Positions 11,273-20,236 of a DNA stretch of 54,622 nucleotides are shown here, piece by piece (the stretch's first letter is position 1; each line of letters starts with the position of its first letter). Below the pieces are notes generated by a model. The model searched no databases and was not told the DNA's origin. It worked only from the letters and a program-made list of their open reading frames with translations. The position numbers and the translations under genes were made by a program. Location of the stretch: the NCBI GenBank assembly GCA_050303435.1, contig JBNLBT010000011.1, positions 1 to 54,622 on the forward strand, in the 5' to 3' direction. This DNA is from JBNLBT01 sp050303435. GTDB lineage: Bacteria; Pseudomonadota; Gammaproteobacteria; Xanthomonadales; Marinicellaceae.

Positions 11273-11581
11273 TCAGTAAATCACAACACAATAGTCATTT
11301 TCAAGCCAGGGTTGGGGGGTTGGTTCGATCTCGAATGCATTGAAGATGAACCGGTAAAATTCCTTCATGGCCGGTGTGATTTTAGTGATGCCAACTCGCC
11401 AGGCCACCGGATCTGGGCCAAGCAAACGTTCAGGATCACACAAGGGATAGGGGATCGGCAATGCCACCTCTTCCCAATAAACATCTTCAAACGGTGAGCT
11501 GGCCAGGGTTGGCACAGAGGTCAAGAGCAACAGCGCTGGCATCATAATAGAGATCATTAATTTTGAATAAATTCTCTTCAT
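11273..11581 (-). CDS. Small exported protein of unknown function
   Basis: This 102-residue protein starts with a signal peptide (MKRIYSKLMISIMMPALLLL up to the probable cleavage TLAS-SPF). The mature part is about 75 residues, Pro- and aromatic-rich, with two Cys (LCDPERLLG and NDYCVVIY). I do not recognise it. AAAGGAAA about nine bases upstream supports the ATG at 11581; the longer reading upstream lacks a signal peptide. It is divergent from the beta-helix gene at 11896 and monocistronic as far as can be seen. Confidence 0.6.
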   Translation of the reverse strand: MKRIYSKLMISIMMPALLLLTSVPTLASSPFEDVYWEEVALPIPYPLCDPERLLGPDPVAWRVGITKITPAMKEFYRFIFNAFEIEPTPQPWLENDYCVVIY

Positions 11582-11895
11582 TCTTAAATTTCCTTTAAAT
11601 GATTGATTAGAAAAGCATGCATGGTTTGCATGCACACCTGTGATCGACAGGTTATTCACCCATCGAATATGCAACGATTCAGAGCTGCGTTTGCGAACAT
11701 CTGGATTTGAATTTTTACCGTGTCATGCAAGACAGACATCGAAATGCGCACTTGTTCAGGCACGCGCCCCGCTGAAATGCCCTTGGGGCCAGTGCTGTAA
11801 AGCCATATCATCGGGTCAATAAAATGTGCACGGGTCGTGTCCGTATTTCTGAAAAATATTGTTGAAGGGGGTGATTCAACAGTTTTTGGAATGAC
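11582..11895. other. Divergent intergenic region with two adjacent hairpins
   Basis: No gene is supported in these 314 bases. Two inverted repeats stand side by side: GCATGCA-5-TGCATGC (11615-11633) and ACCTGT-5-ACAGGT (11636-11652), with no T-run after either. They may be operators for the divergent genes or structure in the 5' leader. A further small repeat TTGAA-8-TTCAA (11862-11879) sits just before the 11896 start and encloses a G-rich loop. Confidence 0.5.
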
Positions 11896-14676
11896 ATGAA
11901 GAGAATTTTTTTGCTGGCGCTGGTGTGTACGGTGTGGGAGACGCACGCGGCGCAGATTATGGTTAACACCGATGAATTTGCCAACAGCACGAACGGCAAT
12001 TGCTCCTTGAGTGAAGCGGTGTTGTCGGCTGGATTCAACCTGGGATTTGATCAGTGCACGGCCGGCAGTGGCAACGACGAGATCGTTTTTGATGTGAATT
12101 TGTTCAACAACATTCTCAATACAATGACGGTAGATTTCACCGACACTTTGCCGGTGTTTTCCGAGAGCCTGGCCATCACGGTGCCGAACGGCAAGGTGTT
12201 GTGGTTGCGCGGCAATGGCCAGGACCCGTTGATGACGGTCAGTCTGATTGCCAACACCACCTTCAGTCTCAACAACACCCAGTTCAGCGGCGGTGAATCG
12301 TCCGCGCCGGGTGGGGCGCTGGTGTTTTCCGGTCAGGAGCGGGTCATTGAACTGGACAACGTGTGGTTCTTTTCGAATCACTCCGGCAGCGACGGCGGGG
12401 CGCTGGCCTTCAACCGCGACGCGGCCCTGACGCACATCGTCAACGTCACCATCAATGATGGCCATTTCAATGACAACAGCAGTGACGGCACGGGTGGTGC
12501 CATACACGCGCCCGAGGATTATCGCCTGGTCATCGACGGCGGCGTGTTTCTGGACAACAGCGCCATGCTCAACGGCGGCGCCATTGCGGTCGGCGATTCA
12601 CTGCAGATCGCGGACGCCGAGTTTGACGGCAACCAGGCCGGCTCGGGCGGCGCCATTTATTCCAGCGCCGGTCTGTTGCAGGTCAGCGACAGCGTGCTGC
12701 AGAACAATCAGGCGGTGACCAGCGGCGGCGGCATCTATAAAACCGCACACTTCACAGAAACCGCGGACACCCTGATTCTGGAGCGCACTTCGGTGTTGAA
12801 CAATTTCTCCGAAGGCACCGGCGGCGTGCAGGCGAGTTACAACAACCTCATCGCGCGCAACAATTTATTTGCCGACAACGTGTCCACATTGGGGGTGGGC
12901 GGACTGTACCTGTTCATGTTCAATGCCAACGACGGCGACCACGACGTGCACCTGATCGGCAACACCTTTTACCACAACCTGAGCCACGGTGTGAACGCCG
13001 CGGCCGAGGGCGATCTGGACGTGACTTTCTCGGCCAATCGCTCGAGTTTCATTGGCAACGCCATGATCGGCACCGCGCAATCCGGGGTGGCCGGCCTGTG
13101 CGATTTGAACCGCACCGCGCAGATCGTCTCGGCGCACAATTTAAGCAACCTGTCGAGCGGCTGTCTGGTGGGCAGCACCAACCAGATTCTGGCGCCGGCC
13201 AATGCGGCCTTGCTGGCGACCGGTGGCTTTCATCCGTCGGAAGTGGTGCCGCAGCCGGGCAGTCCGCTGATCGACGCCTGGTTGAACGCGGATTGCCTGG
13301 ACGAAACAGGCAGCCCGCTGGAATTCGACTTGACCGGAGAGCGCGGATTGTTCGGCGTCATCTTTGATGGCGACGACGACGGCGTGCGGGATTGCGACAT
13401 CGGTTCCACCGAAGCCTATGAAGGCGTGATGCTGAGCGTGATCACCACCGGCGCGGGCACAGGTTCGGTGATCAGCGCACCGGTCGGTATCGACTGCAAT
13501 CCGAACTGCAATCTGGCCTTTCCGCTCGGCAGCGAGGTGATTCTGAGCGCCGCGGCCGCAGCCGACAGCGAGTTCATTGGCTGGAGCGGCGCCGGTTGCA
13601 GCGGCGTGGGCAACTGCGTGATCACGGTGCCGGACGTGTCGGGTCTGAATGTGCAGGCCGAGTTTCAGCCGGCGCAGACCCACACCCTGCAGGTGGTCAA
13701 AACCGGCGACGGTTCTGGCCTGGTGGAAAGCGACTTGTCGGGCATCCATTGTGGCGCCAGCTGCAGCGCCAGCTTCGTGGAAAACAGCGTCATCAAACTC
13801 ACCGCCACAGCCGATGCGAACAATCAGTTCGTGGCCTGGGGCGGTGATTGCGTCGCCAGCGGCAACCAGTGCACGGTGACCTTGACCGCCGACACGCTGA
13901 TCGACGCGCAGTTCGATTCACTGATCCAGCCCTTGCAGGTGAGCCTGGCCGGTCAGGGTTCGGGCCTGCTCAGCAGCACACCGGGGGGCATCGCCTGTCC
14001 CACCGATTGTGAACACAACTATGACACAGGCACGATGGTCACCTTAAGCTTCGCGCCGGATCCGGACACCACTTTTATCGGCTGGAGCGGCGATTGCAGC
14101 GGCACCGGCGCCTGCGTGGTCAACATGGATCAGCCGCACCAGGTGACCGCCGACATCGACGTGCTGCACGCAGTGAATGTGGGCGTGGTCGGACCCGGCT
14201 CGGTGGTCTCAGCGCCGGCGGGTATCGACTGCCCGGGCGACTGCGATGAGATTTATTCCAATGGGCAGTTTGTGCAATTGCTGGCCACGGCCGAAGCGCA
14301 CGCGCTGTTTGCTGGCTGGCAAGGGGACTGCAGCGGCACCGGCAACTGCGCCTTCAATGTCACCGCCGAGGCGAACATCACCGCCGTGTTCGAATGGGAA
14401 CAGCATCAATTGAGCATCAACGCCACAGCGGGCGGCGACGTGACTTCGACCGACGGCGGCATTGCTTGCGGTGCGGTGTGCGCCGCGGATTACGACTACA
14501 ATTCAGCGGTGCAATTGAACGCCGTGCCCGACGCCGGTTTTCGCTTCGTCGGCTGGTCGGGCGGCGGCACTTGCACCGGCGATGCCTTGAGTTGCGCGGT
14601 GATCATACAACAGGACATCACCGTCAACGCGGTGTTTGAAAACGACGTGATTTTTGCCAGCGATTTTGACAACTAG
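11896..14676 (+). CDS. Exported beta-helix protein with five Cys-rich InlB-like repeats
   Basis: This 926-residue protein has a signal peptide (MKRIFLLALVCTVWETHAAQ). The mature protein opens with NGNCSLSEAV, the CSLxEA element typical of polymorphic outer-membrane/right-handed beta-helix proteins. About 450 residues follow of parallel beta-helix rungs rich in GGA and NN (GGALVFSG, SDGGALAF, NGGAIAVG, SGGAIYSS, SGGGIYK). From about residue 513 there are five ~80-residue modules like divergent InlB B-repeats, each with an I-x-C-x3-C element and a W-x-G-x-C-x-G pattern. The C-terminus is NDVIFASDFDN. Probably a surface or secreted adhesin-like protein or a carbohydrate-binding beta-helix; no catalytic motif seen. 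It converges on the sigma/kinase pair. Confidence 0.85.
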   Translation: MKRIFLLALVCTVWETHAAQIMVNTDEFANSTNGNCSLSEAVLSAGFNLGFDQCTAGSGNDEIVFDVNLFNNILNTMTVDFTDTLPVFSESLAITVPNGKVLWLRGNGQDPLMTVSLIANTTFSLNNTQFSGGESSAPGGALVFSGQERVIELDNVWFFSNHSGSDGGALAFNRDAALTHIVNVTINDGHFNDNSSDGTGGAIHAPEDYRLVIDGGVFLDNSAMLNGGAIAVGDSLQIADAEFDGNQAGSGGAIYSSAGLLQVSDSVLQNNQAVTSGGGIYKTAHFTETADTLILERTSVLNNFSEGTGGVQASYNNLIARNNLFADNVSTLGVGGLYLFMFNANDGDHDVHLIGNTFYHNLSHGVNAAAEGDLDVTFSANRSSFIGNAMIGTAQSGVAGLCDLNRTAQIVSAHNLSNLSSGCLVGSTNQILAPANAALLATGGFHPSEVVPQPGSPLIDAWLNADCLDETGSPLEFDLTGERGLFGVIFDGDDDGVRDCDIGSTEAYEGVMLSVITTGAGTGSVISAPVGIDCNPNCNLAFPLGSEVILSAAAAADSEFIGWSGAGCSGVGNCVITVPDVSGLNVQAEFQPAQTHTLQVVKTGDGSGLVESDLSGIHCGASCSASFVENSVIKLTATADANNQFVAWGGDCVASGNQCTVTLTADTLIDAQFDSLIQPLQVSLAGQGSGLLSSTPGGIACPTDCEHNYDTGTMVTLSFAPDPDTTFIGWSGDCSGTGACVVNMDQPHQVTADIDVLHAVNVGVVGPGSVVSAPAGIDCPGDCDEIYSNGQFVQLLATAEAHALFAGWQGDCSGTGNCAFNVTAEANITAVFEWEQHQLSINATAGGDVTSTDGGIACGAVCAADYDYNSAVQLNAVPDAGFRFVGWSGGGTCTGDALSCAVIIQQDITVNAVFENDVIFASDFDN
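13432..14640 (+). repeat. Five tandem InlB-B-like modules (~240 bp each)
   Basis: Five diverged in-frame repeats begin at LSVITTGAGTG, HTLQVVKTGDG, LQVSLAGQGSG, HAVNVGVVGPG and HQLSINATAGG. Each has the order hydrophobic strand, GxG, S-x-x-x-G-I-x-C-x3-C, F/V-x-GW(x)G, C-x-G-x-x-x-C and an AxF end. The paired Cys suggest one or two disulfides per module, consistent with export. Confidence 0.8.
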
Positions 14677-14724
14677 GTCCCAACTGAATGCGGTGCCGGT
14701 GCGCGGAGGTTCGCCGGCGCCGCT

Positions 14725-15315
14725 TCACTTGATGTTGGCCGACAGCATCAGGCGGGCCTTCAGCCAGTCGCGCTGCACAGTGCGTTCATTGACATCAAGG
14801 TACTCGGCAATTTCCTTGTTGCTGAAACCCGAAAAGAAACGCATCTGAAACACCTCCGTCAGGCGCGGATTGTACTGGCTTAACTGTGTCAGCGCCTCAT
14901 CCAGCTCCAACAGCCAGTCGCTGTTGTTGGCCTCAGCGAGCTGCGGGTCCTGGATTTGACTGGACACGGAGACCATGCCCTGGTGCTGGTTTTTTTGCGC
15001 CTGCTTTCTTTTCGCTTCGTTCAGCAGTAAGTGCTTGATCGCCAGGGTGGCCACGGCCATGAAGTGGCTTTTGTTGTGAAAGTCCAGGCCGTTTTTGTGC
15101 AATTTCATCCAGGCCTCGTGCACCAGACCGGTGGTGTTGATGGTGTTTGAATGGATGTTTTTTCTTTGCTGGCGGGCGATCATTTTAAGATCCGCGTAAA
15201 TCAGCCGCATCAGCCGGTCTTCCGATTCGCGCTGCCCGGCCTTGGCCTGTTGCAACAACAGGGTGATGTCTTCGATGTGCTTTTTATTGGAAGGATCTGC
15301 ACTCATGCCGGACAT
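14725..15315 (-). CDS. ECF sigma factor, ECF43-like (TIGR02999 type)
   Basis: This protein of up to 196 residues has the two sigma-70 domains of an ECF factor. Region 2 includes LMRLIYADLKMIARQQRK and TTGLVHEAWMKLHK; region 4 has VFQMRFFSGFSNKEIAEYLDVNERTVQRDW with its helix-turn-helix. The TTGLVHEAW and FMAVATLAIKHLLLNEAKRK pattern is that of the TIGR02999/ECF43 group. In Xanthomonas and Vibrio this group is encoded beside a Ser/Thr kinase and is activated by phosphorylation of the sigma factor rather than by an anti-sigma factor. Here the kinase gene lies nine bases upstream, with no anti-sigma gene. The start may be 15315 or 15306; neither has a strong Shine-Dalgarno. Confidence 0.85.
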   Translation of the reverse strand: MSGMSADPSNKKHIEDITLLLQQAKAGQRESEDRLMRLIYADLKMIARQQRKNIHSNTINTTGLVHEAWMKLHKNGLDFHNKSHFMAVATLAIKHLLLNEAKRKQAQKNQHQGMVSVSSQIQDPQLAEANNSDWLLELDEALTQLSQYNPRLTEVFQMRFFSGFSNKEIAEYLDVNERTVQRDWLKARLMLSANIK

Positions 15316-15324
15316 TATAGGCCA

Positions 15325-18159
15325 TCAATCCGCGGCCACGCATGCGGGCGGGGGCGCGATGTTGTGCTCGGTTAAAAATTCCAGCGTGCTTGGAACTTCT
15401 TCAGGCACCACGTCGCGCTGCGCGTACAGGCGGCAGGTGGTGTCCAGGGATGCGCTCAATTGCTGCAACATCTCGGTGTTGTCAATGCCCAGCTCGGTGT
15501 TGACTTGCACCGCCTGCATTTGTGTTGTGGTCAGAAATTTCCAGCCGGGGGCAAAATCCGGGGATTCCGACAGCGTGTCGCGGAAATACACTTGCGCCTG
15601 CGTGAACGCTTGACGCGCCGAGGCGGGGTCGCGCTGGCGCATGCGATGATCCCCGAGCGTGGCGTAACATTGCCCCAGCATGTACAGCCAGGCGTAGCTG
15701 GGCAACAACTCCTGCGCTTTGCTGTAGGCTTCGACGGCGGCGTCGATGTGCAGGCGAACGTCCGTATTCTCAAGGGTTCTGCCCGCCAGCGTGAGCTCAA
15801 TGTCCGCCAGGTTGGCCCAGTTGAAGGCGTAGCGGTCGTTGATGTCGATGGATTGTTGCGCATACAGACGGGCTTCGTTCAGCAGCGCCAGTTTTTCCTC
15901 CTCGTTGTAATTTGGATTGTTTTTGCCGGAGGCGTTCAGCAGGGTGAACACCATTTGTGACAGCGCGTCGGTGTCGTTGGGGGCAATTTCAAGCGCCCGG
16001 CGGGAATAGCGCATCACCTGGTCCCAAATGTGCGCATCGTTTTGCTCGATCTCTTTGAGCCAGCCGAGCCAGGTGGTGTAGATTTCGGCCAGATTCAGCA
16101 CCACTTTCAATTGCCCGGGCACAATCCGGTTGGCCTGTTCACAGGCTTCAACGGCGGCCGAAAAGGTCTCGGATTGCATGGGCTTGTTGCCGATCAACAG
16201 CGCGTGCAGGCGGATTTCCATCAATTCACAGTAATCGCTGTACACGGTGAAATCGCTGCGCGCGATCTGCAGGCCGGATTGCAGGTAATCGCTGGCCTGC
16301 GCGTAGGCGTTCAGGGCGCCGTCGGCTTCGCCCTGGGTGGCCAGGTTCAGGCCCGTGCGCAAGGCCGCCTTGCCCGCCAGTTGCAGGGCTTCATACAGCG
16401 TGGCGTCCTGGGCAAAAGCTTTTTCCGCCAGGCGCATGGTGTCCGCGTACTCGCCGCTCAAATAGGCCAGGTGTGCCTGCAAATAGATGCCGTTGTTGCC
16501 GCTGTGCAGATTGTTTTTCAGTTTCTCCTGCGCCGGCAGCAGAAAACTCTGGTTGATCCACGCCTCGTGTTTGGCGCGTTCCTCCGCGGTGCCGATTTCC
16601 TTGTTCTTGCCGTTTTCCTGCGCCCACATCTGCGCCAGCGCCAGGGCGTACTGGATTTCAATCTGTGGATCGGAAAAACCGCTGGCCGCGTAGTCTTTGA
16701 AAGCCTGCAGCGACGCCGCCGGCTGGTTCATCCACACATAGGCCTGCCCCACGGTGGCGTACACGGGCCCGTTGTTGAAGGCATCGTTTGGATCGAGTTC
16801 GGCCGACATGTTTTGCAGGGCATGTTCAATGTCGGCGTACGCCTGTTGCATGTTGTGCGCCGGCAGCATGTGCTGCTCGCGCACCTTGCGTTCGATTTCC
16901 TTGCTGATGAAGGCGTATTTCTGCACCGTTTCGGTGTGTTTTTTGGCGCGCAGGTTTTGTTGCACAAACAACACCGCCGAGCCGCCCAGCACCAGCAGCA
17001 AGGCCATCGACAACAGGCCGATCACCGGGTGTCTGCGCCATTTCAAGCGCGCGCGGTGCAGCGTGGATACGCGACGGGCCAGCACCGCCTCACCGCCCAT
17101 GAAGCGCCGCAGATCGTCGCTCAACTCGTCCATCGATTGATAGCGCCGCGCCGGGTCTTTTTGCAGCGCTTTGTACACAATGGCGGCCAAATCGGGGTTC
17201 ACTTTGGCGCGCGGCAAGGCCGGTGGTTCGTCGTTCAGCACCTTAAAATTGACTTCGGTGATGCTCTCGGCGCTGAACGGGTGGCTGGCGTTTAAAAGTT
17301 TGTACAGGATCACCCCCATGGAGAACACATCGCTGCGGCGATCCAGGCCCGCCGTCTGCCCGCGCGTCTGCTCCGGCGACATGTAGCCCGGTGTGCCGAT
17401 GACTTGTCCGGTGCGGGTCATGGCCTGTTCGTCCTGAAAGGCGGCGATGCCGAAATCCAGAACCATCGGCCGGTGCACGCCGTCGCGGGTGTCCACCAGA
17501 ATGTTGGCCGGTTTGATGTCGCGGTGGATGATGCCCTGCGCGTGCGCATGGGCCAGTGCCTGACAAATCTTCAGACACAGCGCCACGATTTCACCGTGCG
17601 ACAAGCCGTGCTGCGTGCAATACGTGTCGATGCGCTCGCCCTGCACGTAGTCCAAAACAAACCACGGCCGGTTCTCTTCGGTCACCCCCGCGTCCAGCAA
17701 GGGGGCGATGTTGGGGTGGCGCAGCGTGGCGAGGATCTGGCGCTCGCGCGTGAAGCGCTGAACTGACGAATCGGTGATCAGCCCGCGGGAAAGAATTTTC
17801 AGTGCAACGGTTTTCTCGAACTGACCGTCCGAACGGCGCGCCAGATACACCTCACCCATGCCGCCGTCGGCCAGTTTGCGGATGATTGAATACTTGTCGA
17901 GGATTTCCCCCTCGGCCAAAGAAGACGGCGCGTCCTCCAGATCGGCCAGCAGCCCCGGCAGCGCCGATGCAAAGCGCTTCTGGTTGGACTCAAACGCCGC
18001 AATCCGCCGCTGCAACCCCGCCGCGTCCACCTCAGGATGCAAGCGACAGAATTCATCCAACAACGCCGCCACATCCGGCGCGTCCCCATCGCCCGGCCAG
18101 GCATCGAACCGCTCTTCAATGAACGCGTCGAACAATTGCAACAATGTACGCTCTGGCAT
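15325..18159 (-). CDS. Membrane Ser/Thr protein kinase with C-terminal TPR domain
   Basis: This 944-residue Hanks-type kinase has its glycine loop at LADGGMGEVY (97-105), catalytic Lys at VALK (121), catalytic loop HRDIKPANI (212-220), DFG at 235-237 and GTPGYMSPEQ (256-263). A single transmembrane helix lies at about 379-400 after a basic stretch (RRHPVIGLL). The remaining ~540 residues are helical TPR-like repeats, presumably periplasmic, and may sense a signal. An N-terminal ~85-residue helical segment precedes the kinase, as in other kinases of this PknB-TPR type. It is co-transcribed with the ECF sigma gene and probably phosphorylates it, as PknS does for EcfP in Xanthomonas; that link is inference. 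Confidence 0.9.
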   Translation of the reverse strand: MPERTLLQLFDAFIEERFDAWPGDGDAPDVAALLDEFCRLHPEVDAAGLQRRIAAFESNQKRFASALPGLLADLEDAPSSLAEGEILDKYSIIRKLADGGMGEVYLARRSDGQFEKTVALKILSRGLITDSSVQRFTRERQILATLRHPNIAPLLDAGVTEENRPWFVLDYVQGERIDTYCTQHGLSHGEIVALCLKICQALAHAHAQGIIHRDIKPANILVDTRDGVHRPMVLDFGIAAFQDEQAMTRTGQVIGTPGYMSPEQTRGQTAGLDRRSDVFSMGVILYKLLNASHPFSAESITEVNFKVLNDEPPALPRAKVNPDLAAIVYKALQKDPARRYQSMDELSDDLRRFMGGEAVLARRVSTLHRARLKWRRHPVIGLLSMALLLVLGGSAVLFVQQNLRAKKHTETVQKYAFISKEIERKVREQHMLPAHNMQQAYADIEHALQNMSAELDPNDAFNNGPVYATVGQAYVWMNQPAASLQAFKDYAASGFSDPQIEIQYALALAQMWAQENGKNKEIGTAEERAKHEAWINQSFLLPAQEKLKNNLHSGNNGIYLQAHLAYLSGEYADTMRLAEKAFAQDATLYEALQLAGKAALRTGLNLATQGEADGALNAYAQASDYLQSGLQIARSDFTVYSDYCELMEIRLHALLIGNKPMQSETFSAAVEACEQANRIVPGQLKVVLNLAEIYTTWLGWLKEIEQNDAHIWDQVMRYSRRALEIAPNDTDALSQMVFTLLNASGKNNPNYNEEEKLALLNEARLYAQQSIDINDRYAFNWANLADIELTLAGRTLENTDVRLHIDAAVEAYSKAQELLPSYAWLYMLGQCYATLGDHRMRQRDPASARQAFTQAQVYFRDTLSESPDFAPGWKFLTTTQMQAVQVNTELGIDNTEMLQQLSASLDTTCRLYAQRDVVPEEVPSTLEFLTEHNIAPPPACVAAD

Positions 18160-18602
18160 GTTTTCCCCAATGCGACCGACTCAGAGCCAATCAACCGGCT
18201 CCCCTCAGTGTGCGGCGCGTCCCCACGAACCCTGCCTGGAATCAACAAGACGCAAAGACACGTTATCATACCGCAATCGGGGGCTCAAGATGCAGGCAGA
18301 CATCGTGTGAAAAAATTCAGCAGTGATTGGGGCTCAAGCAAAGGCCTGCAGTGCCACACAGTATTGCGCGTACAACATCGCTGCATGTCCCCACAACGAT
18401 ATATCCTTCGTCGAAAAGCCGCAGTGATCCGTCAATGCGTGGTCAACAAGGGAAAGGATCGTTCATGTAATGAATTTTCGTCTCGAAAATACACACTGGA
18501 CTCGTTCAAACAGCTTCAACCTAACCAGAACTCAAGTCAATGCATGGGTCCATACATGGACCGTTCTGTTACCGGGCGGAAACTGGTTCTTCGCCAAATA
18601 GA
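18160..18602. other. Intergenic region upstream of the kinase-sigma operon
   Basis: No gene is supported. The half next to the kinase start is GC-rich and probably holds its promoter; TATGAT on the minus strand (18265-18270) is a possible -10 box about 105 bases upstream. From about 18300 the composition turns AT-rich, the left border of an AT-rich island reaching to about 20230. A + strand reading across this gap has no homology I can see. Confidence 0.4.
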
Positions 18603-19823
18603 TCACTTAATTAAAAAACGATTGCGTATGGCTAAAAAAAACAGAAACCAGAATATGGTGCTGATTGCGAATTGCAGCCATTGCAATGACTGAATCAATA
18701 TGGACTTAAATCCGGGATTTTTTGTGATGGATATGTACCAAGTAAAATCCTCTTTCTGGATACCCAACCCAAAGGGCAGCGAGTTGCTTAAAGTTAAAAC
18801 CAAAGCTTGCCATATCTGCGGGGTCAGAACTTGAATGCCCAAGAAGCACTGTTGAGATTCCCCCGACGTGTTTTGCTTGCTTGAATTCGCCATCAGTTTG
18901 ATATTGATCACTGGCAAACACAAAAACGCACCCGTGAATTTAGCAGAATTTACAACGGTGCTGGATTTTGAAACGGCGCCAAAGAGAAAAATATTGACTA
19001 AAAAAAACATCAAAAACACCAGCAGCAAAGAAAACATCGGACGTCGAATGCTCCTTCCGTACAGTGAGAAAAATTCATACATTTTTGAAAATATTCGGAA
19101 GGCCTTGCGTTCGCCGGACAAGGACAATGCCTGCATTTCCAGGGCAAAAAATTCTTGTTGTCTTTGGTGGTTCTGGTTGAGAGAAGCGATTTGTTTCAGC
19201 TTTCTGCATATAAAAGCAGCTTTCTTAAGTTTTTCTTCCTGGTTGATGCAGCCCTTGAGTTGGTTTTTTATGTTCTCTTCATCAAATATCAGACTGGATG
19301 TGTCTGGATAGACTGTGAATTGAGAGAACCTAAAATCTGGTAGGTAATTTTTTAATGTGCACTCATTGAGTACCAGCAGTCGGTCAAAATTACTGGTTTT
19401 AAATGCAATCCTGTCGTTGAAGTGACATCGTCGGAAATAAACATTGCTTTTAAACTGGCATTGGTCGATGTGCAATCGAGATCCAAATGTGGAATCGATG
19501 GCCGTTAATTCGCTCTTAAATACGGTGTCTACGAATGAAACTTCTTTCTTAATTTTAATTGAATTGAATGCCACTCTTTTATTAAAACAACACTTATAAA
19601 AACACAGGTCTTTAAAGTTATACGCCTTTTTGGCCACAGCAAGAAAATCAAATTCACAATTGATAAAACAGATTGAAAATGGTTTTAAACCATTGGAGTC
19701 TTGGCGTAGCAGGAATTCAAATGTGGCTTCGTCGACGGAAATTTTGTGACTTGTAGCATTCTCCCAAACACCAAAAAATAGCACAAGGTTTTTGGTGTCG
19801 AAATTAATGGCGTACTTCTGCAA
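18603..19823 (-). CDS. Pentapeptide-like beta-helix protein with C-terminal membrane segments
   Basis: This protein has at least 406 residues. The N-terminal ~200 have imperfect pentapeptide/five-residue periodicity with F, C and V at core positions (FINCEFDFLA, FYKCCFNKRVAF, VSFVDTVFKSELTA, VYFRRCHFNDRIAF). Residues ~205-245 look helical. The C-terminal part has two hydrophobic helices (SLLLVFLMFFLVNIFLFGAV and LQWLQFAISTIFWFLFFLA) flanking a ~100-residue loop. This layout occurs in membrane-anchored pentapeptide proteins of unknown role. The first usable codon is TTG at 19823. Coding-like sequence continues upstream to a strong AAGGAG (19955-19960), so translation may begin at an ATC near 19946-19949. 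Base composition is AT-rich compared with the flanks, a sign of transfer. Confidence 0.7.
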   Translation of the reverse strand: MQKYAINFDTKNLVLFFGVWENATSHKISVDEATFEFLLRQDSNGLKPFSICFINCEFDFLAVAKKAYNFKDLCFYKCCFNKRVAFNSIKIKKEVSFVDTVFKSELTAIDSTFGSRLHIDQCQFKSNVYFRRCHFNDRIAFKTSNFDRLLVLNECTLKNYLPDFRFSQFTVYPDTSSLIFDEENIKNQLKGCINQEEKLKKAAFICRKLKQIASLNQNHQRQQEFFALEMQALSLSGERKAFRIFSKMYEFFSLYGRSIRRPMFSLLLVFLMFFLVNIFLFGAVSKSSTVVNSAKFTGAFLCLPVINIKLMANSSKQNTSGESQQCFLGIQVLTPQIWQALVLTLSNSLPFGLGIQKEDFTWYISITKNPGFKSILIQSLQWLQFAISTIFWFLFFLAIRNRFLIK

Positions 19824-20236
19824 ATGTGTTTTTACCTCTTGGGTGTTATCAAAAATCTGTATTGATTTAACATCAAGCTCAGAATTTTGAATCTGCTTGA
19901 TTAATTGGCGTGGGTGACCTTCGAGGGGACTTGTTATTCGATTGATGATTATTTCTCCTTTTTGTTGAGTGTCAGTGTTTTATCTTGCTGCCCGGTTTTG
20001 TCTTGACTGGTTGTGTTCGGTAGACAAATTCGTCATCCTTCATATGTACAGTTGTAAAAAAACAATTTTTCTCTCACCATGCCTCAGGAAAAAGTTTGAT
20101 TCGACAATAAACCAGTCTGGGTAAAATTGAAATGAGCTAGTAAGCGGGTGAAGAAGTAACCAGTAAGCCGATTAAAAGCCAATTTCATTTGGGTGTGGTA
20201 CACTGAACCCACTGTTCAGTTTCCTGGAGTAAAAAA
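19824..20236. other. AT-rich intergenic region with possible N-terminal extension of the 18603 gene
   Basis: On the minus strand the frame of the 18603 gene stays open to about 19979. The sequence SPLEGHPRQLIKQIQNSELD lies just after a perfect AAGGAG but lacks an ATG, GTG or TTG. The right half (20000-20236) holds no gene and should contain the promoter of the 20237 gene. GGAG at 20226-20229 is that gene's ribosome binding site. Confidence 0.45.

Noticed and set aside
11656..12507. 283-codon minus-strand open frame
   Set aside because: It overlaps the start of the beta-helix gene, which has a signal peptide and family motifs. The frame itself shows none.
18037..18693. 218-codon + strand reading upstream of the AT-rich island
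   Set aside because: It runs across the kinase start and the gap with no motif and no ribosome binding site.
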